Shown here: positions 1 through 8,063 of the stretch, one piece after another | How positions within the stretch are numbered: the stretch's first letter is position 1 | How the letters are laid out: every line of letters starts with the position of its first letter | Made by a program: the position numbers and the translations under genes | The notes under the pieces: model-generated | Databases searched by the model: none | What the model was told of the DNA's origin: nothing | The model's input: the letters and a program-made list of their open reading frames with translations, nothing else | NCBI GenBank assembly: GCA_035542775.1 | Contig: DATKKX010000305.1 | Coordinates: 1 to 10,210, forward strand | Source: DATKKX01 sp035542775 | GTDB lineage: Bacteria; Planctomycetota; Phycisphaerae; UBA1845; UTPLA1 | Length of the DNA: 10,210 nucleotides | Reading direction: 5' to 3'

Positions 1-1908
1 GCTATCTGCGTTTGTGAAGCACCACACGTCGACAGGCTGCCCCTCTTTGCCAGCCCAATTCCAATGCGGAAAGAGGTGCAGCACCGGCTCATCAGTCCAC
101 CACGCCTGGTAATAGTAATACAGGTCCTTCGGGAAGCCGCAGGTGTCCATGATCCCGAAGTGCGAGCTGATACATGGCCAGCCGTAGGGCGTCGGCTCGC
201 CGCGATAGTCGAAACCGGTCCAGGCAAATCCGCCAGCGAGAAACGGCCGCGTCATGTAGAACTGCATCCACTCATGAGCCAACGCGCCCCAGCCCGGCTT
301 GTGCCGATCATATGCCGTGAGGTACCCGCGCTCCCTGTCAACGACATACTCGCCTCGCGTCGAAACCGTGCTCGCCTCCTCCGTACCGATCAAGGCCTGC
401 TCGGCGTGCTCACGGTGATACTTGTCGATGTCGGAGATGTTGAAGTAGTTGAAGCCCCGGACATCGACGACCTCGTTGATGCCTTCGTAGACGTTCCCAC
501 CGTTACAGGCATATGTAACCGGCCGCGTCGGGTCGAGCTGCTTGATGATCCTGATCATGCTCTGGGCAATACGCTTGCCCGCTGGGGAACCCTGGATCGG
601 TTCCTCATTACCGATCGACCACAGGATGACGCTGGGGTGATTCCGATCTCGCAAAACCAGCCGCCGCGCCTGCCCGAGGATCTCCGCGGAAGAGCCGATC
701 AGTCGCTGCTCATCCATAACCAGCATGCCGAGTCGGTCACAGGCGTCGAGCAACTCCGGCGTCGGCGGATTATGCGAGCACCGGTAGGCGTTCGCGCCCA
801 TTTCCTTGAGCCTTTCGATGCGGAAGTACTGCAAACGGTCAGGCAGGGCGGTGCCGACGCCGGCATGGTCCTGATGGCAGCACACGCCTTTTATCTTGAC
901 GGGCTCGCCGTTGAGGAAGAAACCCTTGTCTTTGTCGAATGTGGCGGCGCGGATGCCGAACAACGTCTTGTCCTGGTCGACGTTCCGATCCTTCTGGCGA
1001 ACCGTCGTGCGCAAACAGTACAGGCATGGCGAGTCCAGCGACCACAACTGCGGTCTTTGCACCACAATCCGGCAGATTGTCCGGGCCTGCGACCACGGTT
1101 CGATCTCGACGTCGCTCTGCCCGGCCTTATCGAAGAAGACTCCCTTCGCGTCCACAATCTCTGCTTCGACGGCGGCGACAGCCCGCTCGGCGGAATCATT
1201 GGCAATCGTGGTCTCAACCTGCACCGTCGCCCTGCCCTCGCCAATTTCGGTGCGGACGAACGAACCCCACTGCGAAATGTGTACAGGATTCCTCTTGGTC
1301 AGCCAGACATGGCGATAGATCCCCCCACCTTCGTAGAACCAGCCTTCGTAATGGCTGGCGTCGGCGCGAACGACCAGTACATTCTCGCCGCCGTAGTTCA
1401 CTACATCGGTCACATCCGCGCTGAAGCCGATATACCCGCTCTCGTTGCGCCCGACGAGATGGCCGTTCAGCCAGACGTGGCAATCGCGAAAGACGCCGTC
1501 GAACTCGACTGAGATCCGCTTGCCGGCATCCTCCTTGGGAACGTTAAACCGCTTGCGATACCAGCCAATGGTAGTCTCGGGGTACGCCCGGCCGGCGGGC
1601 TTGAAGCCGTGGGCCATGTGCTCGGGGCTCCCCCCTGGCACGAAATCGAGCTCAACCACCCAATCGTGCGGAAGATCCACCTTGCGCCAATCGCCGTCGT
1701 CGAAATCCGGCCGGACCGCGCCAACCGCCTCGGCGGCCTTGGCCCAGGGCTTGCCCGATCCAAAGTCGAAATCCTTCGCCGGATCGCACCCATGTCCCAG
1801 ATGAAACCGCCAACCGTCGTCGAGGCAAGTCCTCTGGCGCGGTGAATCACCGGTGTCCGCCGATTGCATCAACGCAGTCACAGCCGCCGCAATGAGAACA
1901 GTCAACAT
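1..1908 (-). CDS. Exported glycoside hydrolase family 2 (beta-galactosidase type), 3' end outside window
   Basis: Reading leftward from an ATG at 1908, the frame stays open for 636 codons to the window edge, so the C terminus is missing. Residues 1-17 are a short hydrophobic stretch resembling a signal peptide, so export is likely. GH2 parts appear in order: the sugar-binding jelly-roll (about 28-205, with LPHDW and EGGGIYRHVWL), the Ig-like domain (about 206-318), and the catalytic TIM barrel (about 320-600, with FGIR, HQDHAGVG, SHNPPTPELLDACDRLGM and HPSVILWSIGNEE). The likely acid/base is E435 in NEE; the likely nucleophile is E510 in GTEEAS. The end (AWWTDEPVLHLFPHWNWAGKEGQ) matches the long GH2 subgroup that carries a DUF4982-type domain. 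An in-frame TAA 21 bases upstream limits the start, and AGGA lies about 7 bases before the ATG. The enzyme probably removes terminal beta-linked sugar, galactose or a relative, from polysaccharides or glycans. The exact substrate cannot be read from sequence; beta-glucuronidase is an alternative. Confidence 0.93.
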   Translation of the reverse strand, partial: MLTVLIAAAVTALMQSADTGDSPRQRTCLDDGWRFHLGHGCDPAKDFDFGSGKPWAKAAEAVGAVRPDFDDGDWRKVDLPHDWVVELDFVPGGSPEHMAHGFKPAGRAYPETTIGWYRKRFNVPKEDAGKRISVEFDGVFRDCHVWLNGHLVGRNESGYIGFSADVTDVVNYGGENVLVVRADASHYEGWFYEGGGIYRHVWLTKRNPVHISQWGSFVRTEIGEGRATVQVETTIANDSAERAVAAVEAEIVDAKGVFFDKAGQSDVEIEPWSQARTICRIVVQRPQLWSLDSPCLYCLRTTVRQKDRNVDQDKTLFGIRAATFDKDKGFFLNGEPVKIKGVCCHQDHAGVGTALPDRLQYFRIERLKEMGANAYRCSHNPPTPELLDACDRLGMLVMDEQRLIGSSAEILGQARRLVLRDRNHPSVILWSIGNEEPIQGSPAGKRIAQSMIRIIKQLDPTRPVTYACNGGNVYEGINEVVDVRGFNYFNISDIDKYHREHAEQALIGTEEASTVSTRGEYVVDRERGYLTAYDRHKPGWGALAHEWMQFYMTRPFLAGGFAWTGFDYRGEPTPYGWPCISSHFGIMDTCGFPKDLYYYYQAWWTDEPVLHLFPHWNWAGKEGQPVDVWCFTNADS

Positions 1909-1991
1909 GATGATCCTGCCACGAATACCTTACGCCGCGCGAGCCCTCGTGCGCCCGCCGCGAGCGCGCATGGCTCAATCGGTCACCTTCG

Positions 1992-2014
1992 AGGCCGCCG
2001 ATTCCAGGCGGCCT
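1992..2014. promoter_or_regulatory. Perfect 8-bp inverted repeat upstream of GH2 gene
   Basis: AGGCCGCC and GGCGGCCT form a perfect 8-bp inverted repeat around a 7-base spacer (GATTCCA). It lies about 84 bp upstream of the GH2 start and about 330 bp upstream of the PEP-CTERM start. A GC-rich stem of this kind could form an RNA hairpin in a long leader or be a binding site for a dimeric regulator. No T-run follows on either strand, so it is not a standard intrinsic terminator. The dyad is seen directly; its role is inferred. Confidence 0.4.
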
Positions 2015-2121
2015 GACACCGGATGTTGTATCGTGGCATGTCGAGGCCCGTCAAAGCACGCCGCAGCATAAAGCCGCTCGCTCGGCCGATCGCCAGGTGG
2101 GCTTCATCTGGTCAGCCCTTG

Positions 2122-2141
2122 CCGCCCGTTTCAACGGGTGG
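2122..2141. repeat. REP-like 20-bp palindrome
   Basis: Nine bases on each side pair around a 2-base centre (CCGCCCGTT, TC, AACGGGTGG), with a single G-T wobble. Short palindromes built on CCCGTT...AACGGG are, to my recollection, common as dispersed intergenic elements in some environmental bacteria. Their form resembles the REP elements moved by Y1 (RAYT) transposases. Only one copy of this exact form is in the window and no RAYT gene is present, so the repeat nature is inferred. Confidence 0.35.
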
Positions 2142-2344
2142 GTCCGAGAGCCGTACACCATACGACTCAGCCCGCTTCAGCCGGACTTCCCTTCCCGCTC
2201 GCCCCATAAGCGCCCCCCGTCACCTCGCCGGCCCGCGCTTTATCCGGCCCTTCATTTTGTCCGCCCCCGGCGGAGCGCATTTCGTATCTTTTCAGCAGGC
2301 GCAGCTCGCCGTGAGAAGGCTGCCCAGTCAACGAGGAGATAGCT

Positions 2345-3130
2345 ATGCGCACATTAAGGCGGACATCCTGGCTTTTCGTCATTGCCTTGGTCGGGGCGAT
2401 GCTGCTGATTCCGCGCCCTGCGGTCGCCAGCCCGATCTGGTTTGACGAATCCAATGCCGGCCGAGGCTACGCGAGCTTCTCCGATCTCGCGGCGGCATAC
2501 TCGGGCTTCCTAAGCCCCGGCAACACGGTCCTCGACTTTGGCAGGTTGGCCGAGGGGACCAAGCTCAACGACCAACTCAAGGCGGACTACGGCGTGAGCT
2601 TTCTGAACGCCGGCGGCGGCCGCTACGACTGGTGTTCCGGCGTGCGGCCAGAGTCCGGTGCCAACGTTGAAGATCTGACCGGCTATGACGGCTCTTTCAT
2701 GCCGAGTGGCAAGATGGTCTACCTGAAATTCGACAACAACGTTGAGAGGACGCCGTTCACGATCATCTTCGATGAACCGGTCTCGCAGGTCGGCTCGTTC
2801 TGGGCCGTCGGCAAGGAAGGCATGGTCCACAGCCTGACAATCTCGGTCTTTGACTCGGAGCAGCGTCTGCTGGGCAGAAAAGTGGGGGATTCCTGGCTGT
2901 GGGGCGGAAAAGCAGACCGGCAGAACTACGAGTCGTTCTTCGGCTTGCGTACCGGCAAAGCCGAGATCTCCCGCGTGGAGATTCTGAACAATTCGTGCAC
3001 CGACTTCTCAAACGCCTTGGTGATCGACAGCGTGCGGTTCGGGCGGCAGTTGCCGGAGCCGATCACCCTGGCATTGTTCGCCGGCGGGCTTCTGGCGCTG
3101 CGACTGCACAGCCGGACCGTGCGGCGATGA
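2345..3130 (+). CDS. PEP-CTERM sorting-domain exported protein
   Basis: A 261-residue protein of unknown activity built for export and anchoring. Residues 1-29 form a signal peptide: basic MRTLRR, a hydrophobic core, then a cleavage region near AVAS. The C terminus carries a PEP-CTERM signal: LPEP at 236-239, a hydrophobic segment (about 240-252), and a basic tail ending TVRR. In organisms with this signal, an exosortase cuts near PEP and passes the protein to the envelope or extracellular matrix. The central part (about 30-230) is rich in Gly, Asp and aromatic residues, and strands such as FTIIFDEPVSQVGSFW and LTISVFD suggest a beta-sandwich like those of other PEP-CTERM proteins, perhaps sugar-binding. 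No catalytic motif is visible; C97 and C218 could form a disulfide. The start is fixed by GAGGAG just upstream and by the signal peptide. No exosortase gene is in the window. Confidence 0.88.
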   Translation: MRTLRRTSWLFVIALVGAMLLIPRPAVASPIWFDESNAGRGYASFSDLAAAYSGFLSPGNTVLDFGRLAEGTKLNDQLKADYGVSFLNAGGGRYDWCSGVRPESGANVEDLTGYDGSFMPSGKMVYLKFDNNVERTPFTIIFDEPVSQVGSFWAVGKEGMVHSLTISVFDSEQRLLGRKVGDSWLWGGKADRQNYESFFGLRTGKAEISRVEILNNSCTDFSNALVIDSVRFGRQLPEPITLALFAGGLLALRLHSRTVRR

Positions 3131-3173
3131 CGAACTGCGGACCCAGGATGAGGTGAGGACCAGACAGGCCCGT

Positions 3174-3283
3174 GGCGTCGGCCCTCCCGGGGGGGCGACG
3201 CCCGGGACGGAGGGAAAAGGAGGACTGAGAAACAGCGCGGGATCACAGCCCGCGGAGACTGCCGAGCCGCAGGCGCGGCAGTC
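3174..3283 (+). other. Cluster of three inverted repeats after the PEP-CTERM gene
   Basis: Three perfect inverted repeats lie in 110 bp. The first is GGCGTCG/CGACGCC (3174-3180 and 3196-3202), whose loop holds further CCC/GGG pairing. The second is CGCGGG/CCCGCG (3236-3241 and 3249-3254). The third is GACTGCCG/CGGCAGTC (3257-3264 and 3276-3283). They begin 44 bp after the PEP-CTERM stop and lie on the same transcript unless it ends first. The packing suggests a structured 3' UTR, a small RNA or a leader for the next gene. I cannot match it to a known riboswitch class. GC-rich DNA makes chance hairpins common, so this is only suggestive. Confidence 0.4.
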
Positions 3284-3317
3284 GAACACCAGGACACAAC
3301 CACACAGGGACCCGCGT

Positions 3318-3399
3318 GGGGATGAGCGATGAGGGATAGCGGGCGTGCGCCATGCATCGGCCGGCCGCTTCGCCTCTCGTCACTCATCCCTGGTTTTTT
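3318..3399 (+). terminator. Candidate intrinsic terminator with long imperfect stem
   Basis: GGGATGAGCGATGAG (3318-3332) pairs with CTCGTCACTCATCCC (3376-3390), with one C-A mismatch and one G-T wobble in 15 pairs. GC-rich sequence between the arms can extend the stem or fold on itself. The right arm is followed after three bases by six T (3394-3399), the arrangement of a Rho-independent terminator on the + strand. It would end transcription from the PEP-CTERM gene and insulate the lipoprotein gene 86 bp further on. The left arm also contains a 7-base near-tandem repeat (GATGAGC, GATGAGG), so it may instead be part of a dispersed repeat. Confidence 0.5.
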
Positions 3400-3433
3400 C
3401 CGCCTCGAAGACTATCGCCAAGACGGAACAGCC

Positions 3434-3442
3434 TGCTATCAT
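3434..3442 (+). promoter_or_regulatory. Possible extended -10 promoter for lipoprotein gene
   Basis: TGCTATCAT matches an extended -10 (TGn followed by TATCAT) and lies 42 bp before the start of the lipoprotein gene, just after the candidate terminator. No good -35 hexamer stands at the right distance, which extended -10 promoters can tolerate. Position fits a short 5' UTR of about 35 bases; the match is weak. Confidence 0.3.
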
Positions 3443-3484
3443 CACGCCCGGTTCTGAAACGAAGATGCACCAGGGACGACACCC

Positions 3485-4339
3485 ATGACCAAGGCAGCCC
3501 TGACTGGTTTTCTCGCAGCGGCATGTTGCGGATTGCTGGCGGCCTGCTCGCAGCCGGCGCCCATTCGGGTCATGTCCTTCAACATCCGCTACGCCGCGGC
3601 GGATGACGGGGCCAACAGTTGGGACCGCCGCCGCGGACTGGCGGTGGAAACCATCCGCGCTGACGATCCCGATATCCTCGGCTTGCAGGAACCCCTGGCG
3701 ACCCAGGTCGCGGAACTGCGGGCGTTGCTGCCCGACTACGGCTTCGTCGGCGTCGGGCGCACGGACGGCATCGCCGCCGGTGAGTTCGTGCCGATCTTCT
3801 ACCGGTCGAGCCGTTTCACACTGCTGGAGGAGGGACATTTCTGGCTGAGTGAGCACCCCAACGATGCCGGCAGCATTGGTTGGGATGCCGCGCTCCCTCG
3901 AATCGCGACATGGGCGAGGTTGCGGATCGTCGAAGCCCCCTCGTGGGAGGTGCAGGTCGTTAATGTCCACTTTGATCATGTCGGCCAGCGCGCTCGAGTG
4001 GAGTCGGCAACATTGATCCACGGACTGGTGGAGAGGCTCGGACGGCGGCCGGTCGTCGTTCTGGGCGACTTCAACTGCGACACCGACTCGCAGCCCTATC
4101 AGATTCTCACCGGCAGCTCCGCCGCCGCGGCCGTACTGTGCGATGCGTTCACAGAGACAACCGATTCAGGCGGAACCTACCACGGGTTTGCCGGCCGGCC
4201 GCAGGACGGACGGATCGACTGGATCCTCTTCAATCGCCGCTTTGACTGCCTGAATGCGAAAGTGGATCGGAGGGACTTTGACGGAAGGTATCCGTCAGAT
4301 CATTTCCCGGTCACCTCGACGCTTCGGGCAAAGCCCTGA
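3485..4339 (+). CDS. Endonuclease/exonuclease/phosphatase-fold lipoprotein
   Basis: A 284-residue protein with a lipoprotein signal (LAAC lipobox, C21 lipidated) and a single catalytic domain of the endonuclease/exonuclease/phosphatase family (about 27-281). The family's metal-dependent active-site motifs are all present: N33 in SFNIR, E69 in LGLQE, H162 in VNVHFDH, D195 and N197 in LGDFN, D245 in RIDWIL, and D272-H273 in PSDHFPV. The protein should therefore be an active phosphodiesterase or phosphatase facing the periplasm or held in the outer membrane; Ser follows the Cys, with no Asp retention signal. Exported members of this subgroup are usually annotated only as metal-dependent hydrolases, so the substrate (nucleic acid, lipid or sugar phosphate) is unknown. 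An AGGGA ribosome binding site sits about 10 bases before the ATG. The gene stands alone and ends 53 bp from the convergent REC-CheX gene. Confidence 0.92.
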   Translation: MTKAALTGFLAAACCGLLAACSQPAPIRVMSFNIRYAAADDGANSWDRRRGLAVETIRADDPDILGLQEPLATQVAELRALLPDYGFVGVGRTDGIAAGEFVPIFYRSSRFTLLEEGHFWLSEHPNDAGSIGWDAALPRIATWARLRIVEAPSWEVQVVNVHFDHVGQRARVESATLIHGLVERLGRRPVVVLGDFNCDTDSQPYQILTGSSAAAAVLCDAFTETTDSGGTYHGFAGRPQDGRIDWILFNRRFDCLNAKVDRRDFDGRYPSDHFPVTSTLRAKP

Positions 4340-4392
4340 CCCTTGGCTCGAGGATGAAGCACATGGACCGGCGCCGGGGGAGCATGCCGCCC

Positions 4393-5271
4393 TCACAGCA
4401 CAATCCCACTGGTTGCCCCGATCGATACGGCGGTCCAGAGCCGTCCGACCGGCGATTGGAAATAAGAGTGGTTTATGACGGTCTTGAGGGGGTGCGGCGC
4501 CAGAATCTGCAGCCCGGAAGCATTGATCACCATCGGGAGCGAGCACTTGACCGTGACATCCCGTGCCGCGAGCAGCAGCCTGATGCGGCTGCCGACAATG
4601 TTGGTGATCTCGCCGATGGCGTCGCCTACATCCTGGTCGACCGATTCCATTTCGCTGCTCGAGAATCTTGACGCCACGCCGCAAGCGGCCTCGGATGCGA
4701 AGCCCAGGCTGACCGACCAGTGAACGCCGCCGAAGACCGACAGCATGCCCAGCACAACTTCGCCCCGCGTTACACTTTCGTCGACCGGGGCGGGCGTTAG
4801 CTTCAACTCGCATGCCCGTGCCAGGACTTCCTCGAGCGCCAGCGGCACACATTCCCCGTGCGGCACTGCACACGGCCCTGTCCGCTCGGGAATGCCGTCG
4901 ACGAGGGTCTTCAGACCGCTGCGCAGGCGGTCGCGATCCACAGGCTTTAGCATCAGGGCGGCCACGCCGGGCTCGTTCTCGATTTCCTTGAGTCGCTTGC
5001 GGTCGGACTCGGCCGTGATCACCACCGCTGCGGGACATATCTTGTGGCGCTTGTGAAGACTGCGGATGAATTCGAGCCCGCTCATGCGCGGCATGTTCAT
5101 GTCCACGAAAATGAGCTCCGTCTTTCCAGGAAGGAACTTGGCCATCGCATCCACGCCGTCCGCGGCCTCGGTAAAGAGGAACTCAGCAAGACCGGTTTGC
5201 TTCAAGGCGCTGATCACAAGTTTGCGTGTGGTCGCTGAATCATCCACGATCAAAGCGTTGATTTGCCGCAT
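4393..5271 (-). CDS. Response regulator receiver fused to CheX-type phosphatase
   Basis: A 292-residue cytoplasmic signalling protein. Residues 3-123 are a receiver domain with the acidic pair D10-D11, phosphoacceptor D57 (FVDMNMPRMSG), T86 and K109 (LMLKP), all in place. A linker of about 20 residues leads to a CheC/CheX-like domain (about 143-290) whose helix carries DAIGEITNIVGSRI; E221 and N224 fit the Glu and Asn used by CheX to hydrolyse phospho-aspartate on CheY. The protein may thus be a phosphate sink or phosphatase whose activity is set by its own receiver, or one that dephosphorylates other regulators. Not seen nearby: histidine kinase, CheA, CheY or receptor genes, so the partner is elsewhere in the genome. 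Its ATG follows a GGGGGA ribosome binding site at a 9-base spacing. It is 231 bp downstream of uvrB on the same strand, too far to assume an operon. The 53-bp gap to the convergent lipoprotein gene holds no clear terminator; the perfect 10-bp palindrome CCGGCGCCGG lies there at 4368-4377. Confidence 0.9.
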   Translation of the reverse strand: MRQINALIVDDSATTRKLVISALKQTGLAEFLFTEAADGVDAMAKFLPGKTELIFVDMNMPRMSGLEFIRSLHKRHKICPAAVVITAESDRKRLKEIENEPGVAALMLKPVDRDRLRSGLKTLVDGIPERTGPCAVPHGECVPLALEEVLARACELKLTPAPVDESVTRGEVVLGMLSVFGGVHWSVSLGFASEAACGVASRFSSSEMESVDQDVGDAIGEITNIVGSRIRLLLAARDVTVKCSLPMVINASGLQILAPHPLKTVINHSYFQSPVGRLWTAVSIGATSGIVL

Positions 5272-5280
5272 AGAGTCTTG

Positions 5281-5302
5281 TCCCCCGGACAGCCGGTCCC
5301 GG
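5281..5302 (-). promoter_or_regulatory. Leader hairpin touching the REC-CheX ribosome binding site
   Basis: Bases 5284-5290 and 5296-5302 form a 7-bp inverted repeat with one mismatch and a 5-base loop. Bases 5281-5286 hold the ribosome binding site (GGGGGA on the minus strand), so the end of the stem overlaps it. In RNA this could partly hide the site and lower translation. The rest of the 5272-5502 spacer shows no gene and no convincing promoter. Confidence 0.3.
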
Positions 5303-5502
5303 AAAAACGTCCGAAAACTCCCGTCAAGCTCCGCCGCATGACCGAGCGATGCTCCTGGCTTGTTGCGTCACCATCTTCGTATCGGTTGTGCCCTCCGCGC
5401 ACTCACCTTATGTCCAAAGACTTGGTAAAACGAAGCGCAAGCTCCCATAATGTCCGCGCGAGTGAAACGCACAGTCAGGTATGGCCACAGGATACAGCCG
5501 TC

Positions 5503-7524
<2,022 letters not shown>

Positions 7525-7559
7525 TCGACAACCCTACGACGAAGCGTGCATCCTGCGTT

Positions 7560-7609
7560 CCCTCTTTCTTCCCAAGGGGGAGGGCCAAGGTGAGGGTGCG
7601 AGGACGCAC
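7560..7609. repeat. Hairpin-forming, dispersed-repeat-like element upstream of uvrB
   Basis: CCCTC (7560-7564) pairs with GAGGG (7580-7584), with further C-G and wobble pairs inside. A second small stem follows, GTGCG/CGCAC (7596-7600 and 7605-7609) around the loop AGGA. The overall pattern, CCCTC ... GGGAGGGCC ... GGTGAGGGTG, resembles to my recollection an intergenic palindromic motif seen in many GC-rich genomes. It lies 36-85 bp upstream of uvrB and would sit in its leader if transcription starts further out. Repeat status cannot be shown from one copy. Confidence 0.4.
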
Positions 7610-8063
7610 GCAGGGACCGCTTGGTCGCATCCATCCTACACAGGATCAGAGTCTTCGTCGCATGGGTAATTCAACCCGCCCACGCAGACCGGTGAAATGG
7701 CCGCAGCTTTGAGCGGCCGTGCTCTCGCCATCCCTCATCGGATTGGTGTAACGCCCGTGCGGCAAACATAGGGCAGGCCGAGGCACGAGACCTGTCGGGA
7801 ATGAGGCGAACCGGCAGGCGTCGGTCTGCTGCACCTGCCCGACTCCCCCACCGCTACCACAACCGGTGACCGGCATGTGCAAGCGCAACAACTGGCCCTA
7901 CGTGGCAACCGGTACCCGAGATCACCACCTCGCAGTACCATCATGAGGGCATCCACGAGATTGCCGAGTGGACCGGTCCTGAGTAACTTGCGATCCGCTG
8001 GCAGCCCTGGTTGTTGGTCGACAGACGCCCTGTGGCACGTTACGGCCCATTGGACGGCGAGAG
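7610..8063. other. Spacer with no recognisable gene
   Basis: This stretch separates the divergent uvrB and membrane-TPR genes. It contains overlapping open frames on both strands (for example 7735-8094 minus and 7877-8113 plus), but their translations lack recognisable domains, are rich in Arg, Pro and Ser, and overlap each other. I therefore do not call them genes. The only clear structure is the 14-bp dyad at 7633-7646. The region should hold the promoters of both flanking genes, though I cannot place them. Confidence 0.6.
7633..7646. promoter_or_regulatory. Small palindrome upstream of uvrB
   Basis: ATCCT and AGGAT form a perfect inverted repeat around ACAC, about 109-122 bp upstream of the uvrB start. 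The size and symmetry would suit a dimeric repressor. It does not match the LexA boxes I know from enterobacteria, alphaproteobacteria or Gram-positives. On the minus strand its right half (TAGGAT) could also pass as a weak -10 box. A chance dyad is quite possible. Confidence 0.25.

Larger units (their letters stand above)
1909..2344. other. Divergent intergenic region between GH2 gene and PEP-CTERM gene
   Basis: This 436-bp spacer separates two genes transcribed away from each other, so it must hold both promoters. I see no convincing -35/-10 pair on either strand. Short open frames here have no recognisable protein features. The clear structures are two dyads, at 1992-2014 and 2122-2141, listed separately. 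The right end carries a good ribosome binding site (GAGGAG, about 6 bases before the ATG at 2345). Confidence 0.7.

Noticed and set aside
64..1512. Open frame of 482 codons on the + strand
   Set aside because: It lies wholly within the GH2 gene on the other strand, whose translation shows clear family motifs. The + frame has no recognisable domain and reflects GC-rich codon bias.
3174..3283. Riboswitch (cobalamin or cyclic di-GMP type)
   Set aside because: The hairpin cluster lacks the conserved cores I know for these classes, and the downstream gene is not a usual target.
3380..4021. Open frame of 213 codons on the - strand
   Set aside because: Antisense to the lipoprotein gene, which keeps every active-site motif of its family.
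4326..4336. GGGC-AAA-GCCC hairpin as terminator of the lipoprotein gene
   Set aside because: It lies inside the coding sequence, has only four pairs and is not followed by a T-run.
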